64,000 nt of DNA from Podospora bellae-mahoneyi. Taxonomy: Eukaryota; Ascomycota; Sordariomycetes; Sordariales; Podosporaceae. The translations under genes and the position numbers were made by a program. Shown piece after piece: positions 10,914 to 24,373 of the stretch. Position 1 is the first letter of the stretch, and every line of letters starts with the position of its first letter. Below the pieces are notes generated by a model. It worked only from the letters and a program-made list of their open reading frames with translations, had not been told where the DNA came from and made no database searches. The stretch is from NCBI RefSeq assembly GCF_035222275.1, contig NC_085881.1, forward strand, positions 1,178,001-1,242,000, written 5' to 3'.

Positions 10914-13625
10914 ATGGCTACCGATACTCCAGAGCCTTCGGCGACTCAACTGGCACAAGCACTCGTCGAATTTTCTTTACGCGGCTCTTTTCCAGAAGAA
11001 AATGTATCGTCACTGCCTCTCAAGCCCGATGCGCTGGCCGAAGCTATCAAGGCCCTCGCAGATGCCAGAGCTAAGCTCCAAGTATGAGGTTCTCCCACCC
11101 AACTGAGCACAATATAGGGATGCTAAGAACGATATCTTTGTGCCCGAGCAGGCAGAAATTCATGCGATCAACGAGGATACCGCCGATGATGTACGAGCAT
11201 GGCAAACCAATGCGCAATCTGTCCAGGACGACATGATCCGGTCAAAAGCGCTTGCAAACGAAATCATCAAAACTTCTGAAGCACCGGCAGTCTCAGGGAA
11301 GGATACCCACGATGCCGAGGCAAAGGCCGAGTTTCTGGTTCGGGAGCTCAACTACAACGCCCAAGTGCAGGAAGCTCTCAAAGGAATTAGAACAGTCAAC
11401 CGCACACTCGATGAAGTTGAGAAAGCAAGAGATGAGCGGAGGATATTGGATGCGCTACATCTACTCGAACGATCATGGAAGGAACTTGATGCCATACCAG
11501 TCAACAAATCCTGTCGGGCAATCAAATTGCTGGATATCAGAGCTTTTGAACTCAAATCTGATGTTCATGAGGTTTTCGACCATGTGTGGAACACGCTTAT
11601 CAATGTTGATGTTGAGAAGCATACGGTCTCTATGAGCAGCGGCCGGGATGATGAACCTATGAGTCTCTCGGATGCGGTGATAGGTCTGCAAGCCTACAAG
11701 GAGGTTGACAGGCGTACGGCTCAGCTCTGGGCCAGCCTTAATGCGGCTGTCCTCGTTCCCAGAATGGATATGGAGAGAGAGACCTTGCCGGGCATTCAAA
11801 TACAAGATGTAAGTGATCCATTTCCAGGAGATAGATCTTGTCTAACATCAAGCAGAACACTCTGGAAGTAAAAGGTACGACAGATAAATCTGTCGAGTCT
11901 TTATTCACCGATCTCGAAAAGGTTTTTAGGTTTCTTGTTGAAAGATTACCCGGTGACTTGGTCGAGACCATTTCCCCCACCCTTCTTCCAGGGGTAATAC
12001 ACCGAGTAACCAGTGTATGGCTTGATTCGGCCGTCCCATCGTCTTTGAACGACATGGCGAGGTTTCAACAAGTCATCGCTCTCGCCAAAAGCTTCTGTGC
12101 GACACTACGGAAACTGGGATTCACAAATCTGGGAGATTTACAAGAGTGGACGGAAAGTGCCCCGAGGGTATGGCTCTCCAAGTGCAGGGAAGCCGCATTG
12201 GATGCGGTCCGCACAAAGCTGTCGAAAGGCTTTGGTGAACCGACCCGGGTAGAAAAGATCGAGAAGCAGATGGTGTCAAAGTCAGAAGGTCAAAAAATAG
12301 CGGCCAATGGGGCCGCAGCTGTTGATGACGATGGAGAAGGATGGGGTGATGCTTGGGGTATTGGGGATGATGAGCCACCAAAAGAAGAGCCAAAAGAGGT
12401 GGAGAAGAAGGCAGCTGCCAAACCGGCGGATGACGGCGAGGAGGACGTAGCGGATGCTTGGGGATGGGGAGATGAGGCTGCCGAGGAGGAGCAGCTCATT
12501 GAGGAGACACGGAAGAAGACCGAGATGGAAGACGAGGATCCAGCTGATGCTTGGGGCTGGGGTGATGATACTAATAATGACGCGCCTACGGCTACAGCGA
12601 CAGCTACAAAATCTGAGCCAGAGATCAGGGAACTAGTGTTGAAGGAGACATATAGCATTTCATCGATGCCACAACCTGTCTTGGACCTAATAGCAGCCAT
12701 TGTGGAAGATGGTGCGGCTCTGACCCAGGACAGGCACGCGAGTAGCCCGGTAGCAGCAGCCGCGGCTGGACTGTTCGGTGTGCCGACTCTTGCGCTGGCG
12801 TTATTCAGAGCCATCTCGCCTCACTACTACGCCCCAAAGGAGGGTGGGAATATGTAAGTTTGAACCCCCCTCACTCAGTTTCTGCTATGTTGTTCATCTC
12901 TAACCGGCACGAAAAAAAGGTTCCTCTACAATGACGCAACCTGGCTATCGGAAAAACTAGCGGATTTCTCGGCCACCTGGAAAACCCGCCATGATATCAG
13001 CACCCGAGCGCAAAACATGCTGAGACTAGACAACGACGTCAAGGCTCTTCAAGGGTTTGCCAACCGCGCCTACACGAACGAGCTCAGTCTCAAAAAGATG
13101 ATGCTGCGGGATCGGTTGGGGGGTGAGCAAAACCTTTTGCAGCTGGACGACACGGAATCCTACGTTGCGTCGGCGGTCTCGATGGTTAGGTCGATAGCGC
13201 TGGAGTGGGAGCCCATCCTGGCGAAATCTGTGTGGCAGCAGGCGGTTGGGTCGATGGTTGACGCGTTGGCGTCGAAGATTGTTTCTGATGTGATGGATCT
13301 GCCGTCTATTGGGCAGGAGGAGGCATATAATATCGCGAAGCACATCGCTTCGGTGGAGGAGCTGGATGATTTGTTTTTGCCAAGGAACGGGGAGGTGCCG
13401 TTGACGGCGCAGTTTGCGGGGAGCTGGTTGAGGTTGAAGTACTTGAGCGAGGTGCTGCAGAGCAATTTGAGGGATGTGAGGTATTTGTGGATGGAGGGGG
13501 AGCTGAGCCTGTATTTTGGGGTGGAGGAGGTGCTGGATTTGATTGGGGCTAGTTTTGAGGAGAATGCGAGGACGAGGGAGGTGGTGAAGGAGATTAGGGG
13601 GAATCCGAGGCCTAGGGGGGAGTAG
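10914..13625 (+). CDS. zw10: ZW10/Dsl1-family vesicle tether or kinetochore protein
   Basis: Four exons: 10914-11081, 11152-11808, 11856-12853 and 12920-13625, giving 842 aa. The introns (70, 47 and 66 nt) have TGCTAAG, TCTAACA and TCTAACC branch sites. The N-terminal half is helical and coiled-coil-like (VRELNYNAQVQEAL, LDEVEKARDERRILDALHLLERSW), as in the Dsl1/ZW10 fold. The C-terminal exon (NELSLKKMMLRDRLGG to YFGVEEVLDLIGASF) looks like the ZW10 C-terminal domain. About residues 430-515 form an acidic insert with Trp motifs: GWGDAWG and two copies of ADAWGWGD. In yeast Dsl1 a similarly acidic, Trp-containing lasso binds COPI. By family the protein acts in the Dsl1/NRZ tether for Golgi-to-ER vesicles at the ER. 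A kinetochore role is less certain in fungi. Confidence 0.8.
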
Positions 13626-14085
13626 TGGGAGGTTGGAGAGTACGTTGTTCATGCAGCATCGTTGTTGGCAAAGGAAGCTTGCAGCCAACACAGTCCAGAC
13701 AGTATAGATGTGTAGAATGGCGTTCTTTTTAGCGTTGGTCGATCCGATTCACATGCAAGCCATTGAATACCTACCTGGTTATTTATTGCGGAGGGTGGAG
13801 TCTCTGGGTTTTTCGTTGTCCCTGTTTCTCCAGAGGCCAGCCCCTCTTTGATGTGTTCTCCGAGGAGCTCTCTCGCTCACTAGGTTTTTCCAGTTGTCTA
13901 GACGTCTCGGGCATAATCTTTCACGATCTTTTTTTGACAGGGGTTGGTGGTGCTCTTTACTAGATAGGTAAGGTGAGGTGAGGTATCTCGATCAAAATGT
14001 GCACTTGAACAGTTTTGCATGTTTTTTTTCCTGCAGAGAAGGAATGAAGGAAAGATCCTCCCTTGTTCAGGTTCGCTTCGATGCG

Positions 14086-14087
<2 letters not shown>

Positions 14088-14138
<51 letters not shown>
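14088..14138. repeat. (CT)n-(CG)n compound microsatellite
   Basis: About 18 CT units run directly into about seven CG units, then more CT. The pyrimidine run could form a triplex and the CG run could form Z-DNA. These are physical properties of the sequence, not a shown function. Confidence 0.95.
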
Positions 14139-17100
14139 TCTCAATTCTTTTCTTCGGGGTGTGTTTTGGTGTGGAGGTGGTGGTTTTTTTTTTTCGTGAA
14201 CTGATCCAGAACTTTGGGGTAAGGTACCTAGGTAGGTATGGCTTGGGAGAAGAAGAAATGGTAGGTACCAAATGTCTCAGATACGTGTGTGTGTGTATGT
14301 GTGAAAAAAGAAACCTACATGATAAATTATCATGATATCAACAGTGAGGTAACATGCACACTAATTATTGAATCGGTTGAATCGGACCTGGGGATCTGAT
14401 GATCTGCTGTATCTCTCTCTCCCCCGCCTTTTTGGGAGCTCCCAACAATCGAGGAAAGGTATGCCTGTTGCTTTTTTTTTTTGGTGGATGGGGAGGGGGG
14501 CGAGCTGAGTATCAAGATTGGGGAAGGGGTGGTAGGCGGGCAAGCGGGCTAGTATCGTACAGTATGCACAGCTGCTGCTGGAGTGGGATGCAAGAGGGAG
14601 AGAAAGCGGAAGTTCGGGAGAGATGGAGTTGGAAATGCCGAGTGAGGTGGGGGGGAGGGGGGGGGGTTGTTTGGTGGTGAGAGAGAGATGTGTGTGTGTC
14701 TTTTACTCAGGACATCGGTTGTAAGACAAAAAGACGCAGGAGAAGAGAAAGAAGCTAACTGCTGCATGGACAGGTGCTCATCTGCGTGTCTTTGCGTCTT
14801 TAGCGTGGAAAGGCGTCCTTCAAGAGGCAGGATCAGGACGGTGACTGGAGGGGATGTCGAGAGATGTTCACTGTCATGTCGAGTACGTACAGTACTTTGA
14901 GTTCCAAACCCATTGTCGTCAGACCAGTTGGGAGGGCCAAGGTTTGGGGTAGATTGTACAGACTGTATGAGTTGCAGCAAGTAGCCGTTGTTCAAGTTGT
15001 CAGCTGCTCGCTTTTTTCTTTTTTTTTCTTTTTGCTTTTGAGAGAATTATGAGGAGACAGCAAGACATGGGGTGTGGGCACTGGATGAGGTGTGATGAGA
15101 GGAGATTGGAGAGAGAGCGGGTAAGGGGTAGTCAGAAAAAGATCCGTCGGTCGTTTATTCCCTCCCTCCCTCCCTTCCTTCCGCTGTCCGTTTCTTGTCT
15201 ATGGGTCAACGGGGGACGGATAGGACCCGTTGCCTTCTTTTCTCCGCTACCGCTACCGCATCCGTTCCCGTAACCGTAGCGTACCCACTTCATCCATTGT
15301 GCTGGGTCTGTTCTTGCTCTATGGGATTTGGAAACGTGAGATGGGATTCATCTCATGTGCATGTTGGGATCGAGGAGCCTCTTACTGTCGAAGAAAAAGA
15401 ATTACGAGATCTATGTGAAAAGAAGCAAACAGCTGTGAAGCATCACTTCTCCGGCTAAATCGTGCCGTCTGTTTACCTTGTTGCTCTGAGAGACAATGCG
15501 GCCACTTCTGCAGCGTCCTCTAAGACGAGATTGTCCACCTTGATACACGTCCGCCTTGCCCGATCTCCGAATAGCCACACCGACTCACCGACTACTATAC
15601 ACAAGCACAGATCAGCAAGCAATATATTCCAGCTTCACTTTTTCCTGATCCGACAACAGCCAAGGCCATGATCCCAGCTGGCTCTGAAACAAAGTCACCG
15701 GCAAACAAAGCAATATTTCACCGCGCTGGCTGGCCCATCCATGTCGAGACAGGAAGCCTTGTGTGACCCGAGAGAATAGAACACCTCCAAGCCTCGGGCC
15801 GGCAAGTTGCATCTCGCTGATCGGAACGGCCGGCATTATTCCTTTTTTCTGTTCTTTCGCTCTTCCGTTCAGCCAATCAGCTTCAAAGGATTGTTTCCCC
15901 TCAAAAAGGATCACACAACAGATCAAAAGAAGAAATGAGCATATGCAAACCAGGGGAAAGAAAAGGGGCTGGGAGGGGAACCGTCCATTCACAAACGGTG
16001 ATATACCGACATGATGCATGCGTAGTTTATATACCTACATAACAGCTGAACAAGGAGGGTATGTTGTGGATAAAGATGTTGGTACTGTAAAAGTAGGTTG
16101 ACGTATATTATATTTTAAACTATGCTTCAAAAGATACTTGATAGGCTTGTATAGATAGTTGGAGGGTCTTGAAAAGATAACCAATAGGCCTTGAAAGATA
16201 GTTGAGAGGCTTATTCGACGTGGAGGGGTGAGGGCGAGAGTGAGTGGTTGAAATGACAAGACAGAAGCCTCCATCTGTTCGTCGGTAAGCAGGCTTGGAC
16301 TGAGGCAACCTGCAAGAATGCAGAGACGCAGAGATGGCATAGTGCGAATAAATGAGCCCACCAGCAGCCATCATCAAAGTTGCTCACCACCGAAAGAAGC
16401 AGGTCAAAGATTAGGTATGGTCGGGTATGTCCGTCCTTTCACAGGTAGTACAGCACAGAGTGATAGCTGCCATGCCAAAGTCCACGATACTTGACGCGAG
16501 AGAGCCAATACCGAAACAGGAAATCCGTCTCATGTCTATCCTCAGATGCAAAAGCAATTGGGCATTGATGCGAGTTACATACCTGCATGCCCAAGAGAGC
16601 AGACTCAAAGAATGATGAATTGCCGCTTGCTGCTGCAAAGTCCCAAAGCCATCAAGGTCCTCACTTTCCAGCGCCTTTGCAGCTGATGACCTCTTGGTGT
16701 TACTCATTCCCAGTTTACTTGTGATACCTACCTGAAGCCTGTGCCACCTCTTCCCCAGATTATCTGAGCAACTTATCTATGTGCTTGTACACAGGGTCAA
16801 TCTCAAGCAGTATGTCCAGCCTGCTGACTTTGGTTGTTTGGAAACATTACCCCTGAGCAGACCCACCATTCCCCCTATCGTCTCCTCGCCTCACTTTTAC
16901 CACAATGCTTCCAACACGCCTTGTTCAACACCACCCATCCATCCTATGATGTGGGGAAAATATTGAAAGCCACAAGGAGCTTCCCTGCCCATCAATCTAA
17001 AAACATCCAAATCTATCAACTCGCTGCAAGTACCCGCTGCTTGATCATACCCCCATCCTTGCTTGTGTGCCCTCCCCAGGCCAGTCAAGCTTCACCCCCC

Positions 17101-17449
17101 TCCTCATTGACCGCTCCTTTCTTCCTGCAACCCCCGCACAGGAAAAGAGACAAAACGCCTCAAATGTCTCTGTCCCTCCTGTCGACTGTCTTGTCAGTCG
17201 CCTGTCGTTGTCAGATACTGAGACTTTGCTCGGCAGGAGAGGGGAAATTATGCGGGTAGCCATATCCCTCATCCAAATGCCATTCTCTCCATCTCCATCC
17301 CGGCTATCTTCTTTTTGACCGCTCCAAAATGACGTTTGCTTCGCGGTTAGCTGCTTGCTTCAGAACGCGAAAGCGAGAACCTCGCCGCCTTGGCAAGGGG
17401 TCAACCCCGCGACGGCTGGGTGCATTCTTTCATGGCTGCTCGAGGCTAT

Positions 17450-17976
17450 CAAGGTATATCTAAGAACGTCAGAGGCGCCATGTCTTGACCGTCGTATGTC
17501 TCATCGGCGGCTGTTGTTAAATCACGTATCACGCTCAGGGAATCTCGGCTAGGTGCTTGCATCTTCGAGACCATCAAGGTCAGGCTCAAGGTCGCAAGCA
17601 AATCATTCTGCTTCAATAAGGTAGCCTCATGTGTCGCTGTCTCGTCTTGCTTGGCTGCCAGCACTATCAGTCTATGATGAGCTCAAGGTTCAAGGGTCCA
17701 GTGGCCAGTTGCTTGCATGATTCTTCTCAGGTCCGTCATTCTGTGCTGGCTGATTTTGGTTCTAGCCGCATCCGAGTGTCTTGCTTGTCACTTTCTCATG
17801 ACAAGGTCAGGGTTCATCGAAGATACTCGACAAATACAGACCCCAGACCACACCAAACATTGTTTGAAGCATGATTCCCAGCTCCCAACTAGGCCGGATC
17901 ATGTCTCTCATGTCGTTGGCATCAACAAGGTTCAGGGTTCTAGACTCAGGGGTACTTGGCCTTTCTCTCTCAAGGT
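17450..17976. repeat. Cluster of seven CAAGGT motifs, possible decayed 110-125-bp repeat
   Basis: CAAGGT occurs at 17450, 17575, 17587, 17684, 17802, 17926 and 17971 on the plus strand. Five of these are spaced about 110-125 bp apart. Several extend into related text such as AAGGTCAGGGTTC and AAGGTTCAGGGTTC, and CTTGCTTG recurs between them. This suggests degenerate tandem copies or clustered binding sites. No family is known to me. Confidence 0.45.
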
Positions 17977-19594
17977 ACCGAAACTACTCTCGACAATTGT
18001 CGAGACCAGTATACAGACAGCACACATTCGAGGGCATCACAACGACATGTCTCACCTCCTGCCTCGCTGCCCAAACTTGCAACCTGTTGCTACCCTTTAC
18101 CGACCGAGAGCGACCCGTACCGGCACCATCCGTCCCCTGCCCGTTCTTTCATTATCTCTGGTGTTCTTCACCGCTGGTCTCACACCTAATGTAGCAGTGA
18201 AGCTGCCCTTGCCCAGCCCGTGATGATCTTGGAATCGGGATAGAAAGTACCAGGCAGTTTAAGCAGGTATTCAGAACCCGGTCACCTCACCGGTACTTCT
18301 CACCTCGTCCCTTCGTTCCCCGTCTTCACCGGTGGTCTCACTTAAACCAAACTTTCCAACGAAACAGGTCTGCAAGTAAGAGTTTTCTGCATCAGACACG
18401 CAATTGTCTCTGTTCAGCCTAGCCCAGACCAGTCTACTCGGCAACGGCAATGTTGACTGAAAGTGATCCGAGACCTCGTGTAACCCGGGCACAAATGAGT
18501 GCTACCGACGACACATGCCACTCCCTAATTCCCGAAAGCCTACCGACCAACACCGAGGCCTCCTCATGATATCTCCGAGCCTTTGGTTTTGTAATCAGCT
18601 AGAATTTGTAACACACAGGTTTGCTATCATCAGTCAGCCATCTGACGACACTCAAACAAAGACGGGGAACATCTCAACACCTCGAGCATTGCATCTATAA
18701 CAAAATCCGGTGATATTTCCGAGCAAAACTACTCCCGACCTCGGACAATGTTTGGTCCAGACTGTCGGGACGATCTGTCCAACAAAGCAAAGCCAGATGG
18801 CAGCAAAGAAGAGCCGGAGTAAGCCCCGAGTTTGACCTCCGACCTCGGTGGCTACCGCTCTAATCATTTCTCGACGAATCACAATCAGGGGCTAGAAAAA
18901 GGAAGGAAAAAAAGTGAGGAATGCAAGATGCAGCACCCGGGGCAGGTACCTCGCTGTCGGGAAAGACCATATTGGCAAGACGATAAAACTGGCCAGGCTG
19001 GCAGGGGAAGAAAGGCACAGAAAGAAAGAAGGCAACCATTACCTACATTGCTTCCGAAATACAGCCAATCACACAGCCCTCACACAGGGAGCCACGAAAA
19101 CCATCGTACTTGCAGCGATATTTTCTTTGCTGGTTCCAGCACAGGCAAGTAAAAGTGCAAAAGTGATGCTGTGTATCCCTCATCGTCGTTCCCTCCCTCA
19201 TACCTACCCGCCCGCTCCATCCATCCCATCCCAAACCTTCCTGATCAGATCAACCAAAATCTCAAAATATCACTCCTGCTTACTATCCCGAGAAGCAGAC
19301 CAGGCTGCCATCGGGTACGGTCACCACCCCCTTCCCCTTTCCTTCTAGTCTCCCCGAGTAGACTCATGCGGGACCATGCGGTCTACCTGTCGTGTCACCC
19401 GGCCACATATGTACAGTTCAAGAAAGGACCGTAGCATATGTGTAGATAGAAGCACGATCCTACATCCAGCCCCCAGTCGCCCAGTGATTCATGACAAGGG
19501 AGGAAACTGCGCGAATGCACTTGGCTCCCATGTGCCGTGATACACGACGCCTTATTTCACTTTGTCTGAGGGAAGATCAAAGCAGCAGTCAGTC

Positions 19595-19596
<2 letters not shown>

Positions 19597-19625
<29 letters not shown>
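19597..19625. repeat. T29 homopolymer
   Basis: Twenty-nine consecutive T on the plus strand, the longest homopolymer noticed. It would read as an A29 tail on the minus strand, but the flanks show no clear target-site duplication or SINE-like promoter boxes. Confidence 0.9.
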
Positions 19626-19627
<2 letters not shown>

Positions 19628-21680
19628 CGTGACGCTGGAAACATGGTGTCGGGTCCAACCTTGGAAAACAGAACCTTGGATTGGAACAGTCGCTTGCGCA
19701 AAGTTGATCATACCCAGGACTAACCAAAGCAAGAAAATATGCAACTGTAACCTCCGTCCCATTTCCGGCACTCAAACACAGGTTCTCTGCCTTATGGCCG
19801 TCCACCGCTCGCTCGGGCCGGAGCTGCCCAGGGTATCCGGTCTTATCGTTTGCAATTTCCCACCCTGGTTCTTTCTCTTCCCGAACAAGAGCAAGCGCTG
19901 AACGCATGAAATACGATAACAAAAAGCATATCACTTACGGGCGATAGCGTAGCATTTCCAGTCTCAATCTTACTGACGTGTCATGCAAGCCTGTCCCAAT
20001 TCGAATGATGTGGAGCAGCGGTGAAGATACCGTGCAGCTTCAAGCTGCTTCCTACAGGAGCAAGACCGACCTCCGACCCCCGACGACGTGCCAACCAACC
20101 AGCGGAATATCCTCCGTGGACTTGGAATCCCTCCGAAAAGAAGAAACACGGCGGCAGTTGACGAAGCCTGCCAGGCGGTGCAGTCGTTCGCAGTCCGCAG
20201 TCCGCAGTCCGCGCACGATGATGAGGCATCCATCAGCCCCAACCAGCCATCATCTTCGGAAGCAACCGAGATCATCTCAAGACTTCAATCTCGGGCTCTG
20301 TCACGGAGAACAAGAGTGACACGGTATGCCGAGGCCTCTTACAACAACATCAACTGCCTCATTGCTGGCTGGCGTAACCACCTCACCACCACCCACTCCA
20401 CGTGCCAAAGCCAAATCGGATATCTTTGGCCATCTCTAGTATTCTTCCTTCAGGGGGGTGTTGTACCCGTACTACAGGATACCAACCAACCAACCAACCT
20501 AACCCACAGCTGGCCTTCCTGATACAGCTGCACTCCCCCACATTCACCATTATATCCATCAACGCCTACCACCATGCGTGACACTGACTGACACACTTGC
20601 TGCCCGCTGATAAGGAAGCTACAGCAACAAAGCTGCAACTGTCACTCGCTACTATACCTACTGCAGAGTTCTCTTTTGACAATAATAAATGCAACGGCGA
20701 TACAAAACAATGACATTGATACCTCATATTGCCGCTTGTCACACATGATGCTGCTCCTCTACGCAAAGAAACATGGCTGACCAACCTGTCCCCTGCTCAT
20801 CTCAGCCTCACCCATTTCAAGCATCTATTCTCACCCAACAAGACAAGTTGTAGGGCTGGATAAGCTCACATGACCCTTCCTCACGTTAGCTCACGTTAGT
20901 TCTCACGGGGACATCTAAACAACGGCATTACTCCGGCGCATAACTCCGATGGCAGACATGACAGAGACAGCAACGCCTGCTTTGGCAAGCTCGATTTTGC
21001 CAGACCGCCTGATGGTTCTGAACTGAAAAGATAGCCTTCTGCATGGGCTTGCTTTGCATCTGATATGTCGGGTTACACAAAGCCCAAAATACTACCTTGA
21101 GTGAAGCACAAAAAAAGTCACAAAGGGAAGGGCCGCGAGAGGCGAGAGATCTATGGGGTAAGATAATGAACAGGAGGTGTGACGATGAACACACTGCAAA
21201 GTGCAAGAGATGGAAAGATGGGGGGGAGAATGTGAGTTGCATGTTGGTGTCAAATGTCAACATCTCTTCAACAACATAAGGTACACCACACTACAACCTG
21301 CAGCCTGACTCATCACCAGGAGTTTGTATATCCCTCTCACCCAGGACACTCTTTCATTAGATGTGGCAGCAAATAACAACACCAGGTATCTCACTGCCTA
21401 AGTCAGCTATAACCTCAAAATATGCACTCACGATGCACCCAAGACCTCTCATCTCACAAAGCCCTCATCACCTTCGACACCAAGAGACATGAGGAGACCG
21501 GCGAACAACCACGAAGTTTTTACAAAGATCTCAGACCCCTTCTCACTTCTGCATCAAGCCTCCTCCTGTAAAAGCCCCAATCCAGCCATCCGATCGCTGC
21601 ATCGACCCAATGAGTCTGATTTATACTAACATCTTGTGCCGATGCCGAGGGGGATATCTCCCCATTATTATTCACGAGGG

Positions 21681-21717
<37 letters not shown>

Positions 21718-21718
21718 C
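21681..21718. repeat. (CAA)n microsatellite
   Basis: About 12 uninterrupted CAA units, with no convincing coding frame around them. Confidence 0.9.
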
Positions 21719-23904
21719 GGCAACGACAACGGACATCCGACTGCAACTAACTGACCACCCATTACACCAACAAAGTAACTACAAGTAAAGGCTCTCATAA
21801 GATGCATCAAACCATAATCCCCCTCCAGTAACAACCGCAGAGAGGAAAGCACGCCACATCTCCGCAGATTTGGTCTTTTTGGACAAAGGTTGAGAAAGGA
21901 AATTGTGCAATTTGACAGCTCACATCCCGCAAAACCCCGTGCCGCGCCGAACAACACGCAGAGAGAAAGCCGAGCAAAGCATGTTACCTACTACCGTGTG
22001 TGTGTGACCTCCTCCCCCTTTTTTGATCTTTTTTTCTCTTTTCTTTCCCCGAAGACAGAACGGAAGTAGCGTTTTGTGTAAGTTCCTAAATATATGTCCC
22101 AAAGAACATCCTGGTAGCTATGTACTCCTGCACAGGACAAGACTACCTATACTGCAGCCTGGCTTTTGTCTGATGCTTTCAAGGTTCCATACAACGGACG
22201 GCATACCCCGACTGAGTAGTGCACTTGATGTGAGGCGCTGCTTTGCCGAGTGCGAAGGCTATGCAACAACACAGCAAAGCACGAGAGAGAGGCGGTGCCA
22301 CTCCGGGATCGAAGATCTCAACCACATCTCGACCAAAAAAACCCAAGCATCAATAATACCTACTGGCAACATACTTTTCGGGCCGTCTTCCCAATGGCGG
22401 TCACTGGCGGTGAATCAAAACCCCTAGCACCCTCACTTACTCCCTGATAATAATGAGCCGACTTTTCCGTTCCCCCCCAATTGAAGCCAAGTAGCCGCGT
22501 TATTCACCAGCTCCTCCCCTACCCATCCCAACGTACGTCGTATAACCCCCCATCAGTTGCCTCACCTCTGAATGCGAGATGTCAATATCATAAATATTTG
22601 TCACTTTCTTGTTGTTTTGTCGCATAAGCCACCATCACTGCCCTGCAGGCCTTGTCCGTTAAACATGGTCATATGCATTGTCACAACAGACCTCTCATTG
22701 TCTTTTTCAGTACCGGTGTTTCTCTTCAGCTGCTCAACTTTTGTCACGTATCACTTTTCTTCGGTCTCCCCCAAAGCAGATACCAAAACATCAAACGGCA
22801 ACTTCCACCCAGAGCCTTGTCCAGTAGGTAGTCACTTACTGTTGGTACCTGTGTACTATCAAACAACTGACCCTCGACGACGACTCGGCCGAAGCTGCAG
22901 TCTGTTAAAAGCGTGACACGTTACACCCACTCATTCTTCCCCCTACCTCCAAATCTCGTGGTCATCACCCCCTACACATGACCTTCCCACACACGCAAGC
23001 CAAAAATCCCAGCCAGGCTCGGAGGAATCCAACTTGTCGTCTTATCCTTCCTGTACAGCAGGCCCTTAGTGGGTGACCCTACCTACCGCGTTTAGCCTCC
23101 TCCAAAAAGTAGGGCGAACAAAGATGGATGAATGGTTGGGCAAGTGTCAGATAGAGCAACCAAAATCTTAGATCTCAACCCCATCTCCCGCTCAAGTGGT
23201 TGGTGCAAATGTGTGTGGGCGCACAACTCACTCCCCTCCTCCTTCGCCCCCGGTTCCTTCACTGTCTCAACAACCTCACGAACACAACCACCTTTCCTCA
23301 ACGAACAGGTATGGTATTACAAACTCCCTTCGTTCCTGATTTTCTTTTTTTGCCAAACAACAAGAACAAAACCCCCTTGCCAGTCAAACCCGCTGCTGCC
23401 AGGCGCAATCCCCAGGTCAGTTATCGGTAAACAATCCCCTGCTGTGCATAAAATTCCATCTACGTCATACCTTCCCTCCCCAGGGCATCCCCACTCACAC
23501 CCCTCCGAGCAGGCGGGTTCCAGGTTCGGGTTCTTTTCCCTCACTTCCTTTTTTTTGGTGGGGGGGGCGGGGGGTGGCCGAATGTGGAACCAACAACCAC
23601 CACATTAAATTTTTTTTTGGAAGGATTCTAGAAAACCCTTGGAAGAAAAGGCTGGAAAGGTAAAATAAATAAAAAAATAATAAAGATAATAAAAAATGAT
23701 CAAAAAAATTAAAAACCAACCAACCAACCCTGCTTCAACCCTGCCCGCCCTTGACCTTCCCTTGGCGGGGTAAAACCAAACCAAAAACCGTGAGGGGAAA
23801 GGGGTTTCGTAGGGTTGTTTATATGTGTTAGGTAATAATCCAACATTCAATATCAAGCTACACTGGCGAAAGACATGACAGGAGAAAAGATACTTGTTTC
23901 TCCT

Positions 23905-23943
23905 CGGCGGCGGCGGCGGTGGTGGTGGTGGTGGTGGTGGTGG
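23905..23943. repeat. (CGG)n-(TGG)n compound triplet repeat
   Basis: CGG units run into TGG units on the plus strand. The run is G-rich and could form G-quadruplexes. No gene is seen around it. Confidence 0.85.
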
Positions 23944-24373
23944 TAGTAAGGGTAGTTAGTTAGTTGTGTCTGGTGGTTGGGACAAGCCGCCCGCTGCGGC
24001 TTGAAAGACCTCGCCATTATGACAGAAATATATGCAAACAAACGCCCTGTAGCAATGGTGGTCATGATCAAAAAGAAAATCCTCGGCAATGTAGTCTGGT
24101 CTGGTGCAATGTACCACACATGTCCCCGTCTTCAAGTCCAGTACCTAAACCCTGCCTACGTACACTTACCATCGTGGTATCTTCATGATCTCTTGCCATG
24201 GCAGTCAAAGCATCTCCGCACTGAATTCTTCATTTGGGTCTCTGCATCTTTCACTGTCATTCTCGAGAAAAGGTCAGGTAGTTTTATCACCCTCCCCCCG
24301 TCCCCCCGGCAAACCACGCTCACAAACCCCAGAACATCTCACACATCCTGGCTGCTGCAGCAGAAATGATATG

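Noticed and set aside
17717-18223. 168-codon plus-strand frame with a hydrophobic start
   Set aside because: It has an ATG and a signal-like start, but the rest is of random composition and it overlaps the CAAGGT repeat cluster. No homologue recognised.
20495-20510. CCTAACCC, like a telomerase RNA template (also CCCTAACC near 45175)
   Set aside because: Eight matching bases occur by chance in 64 kb, and no supporting pseudoknot could be read.
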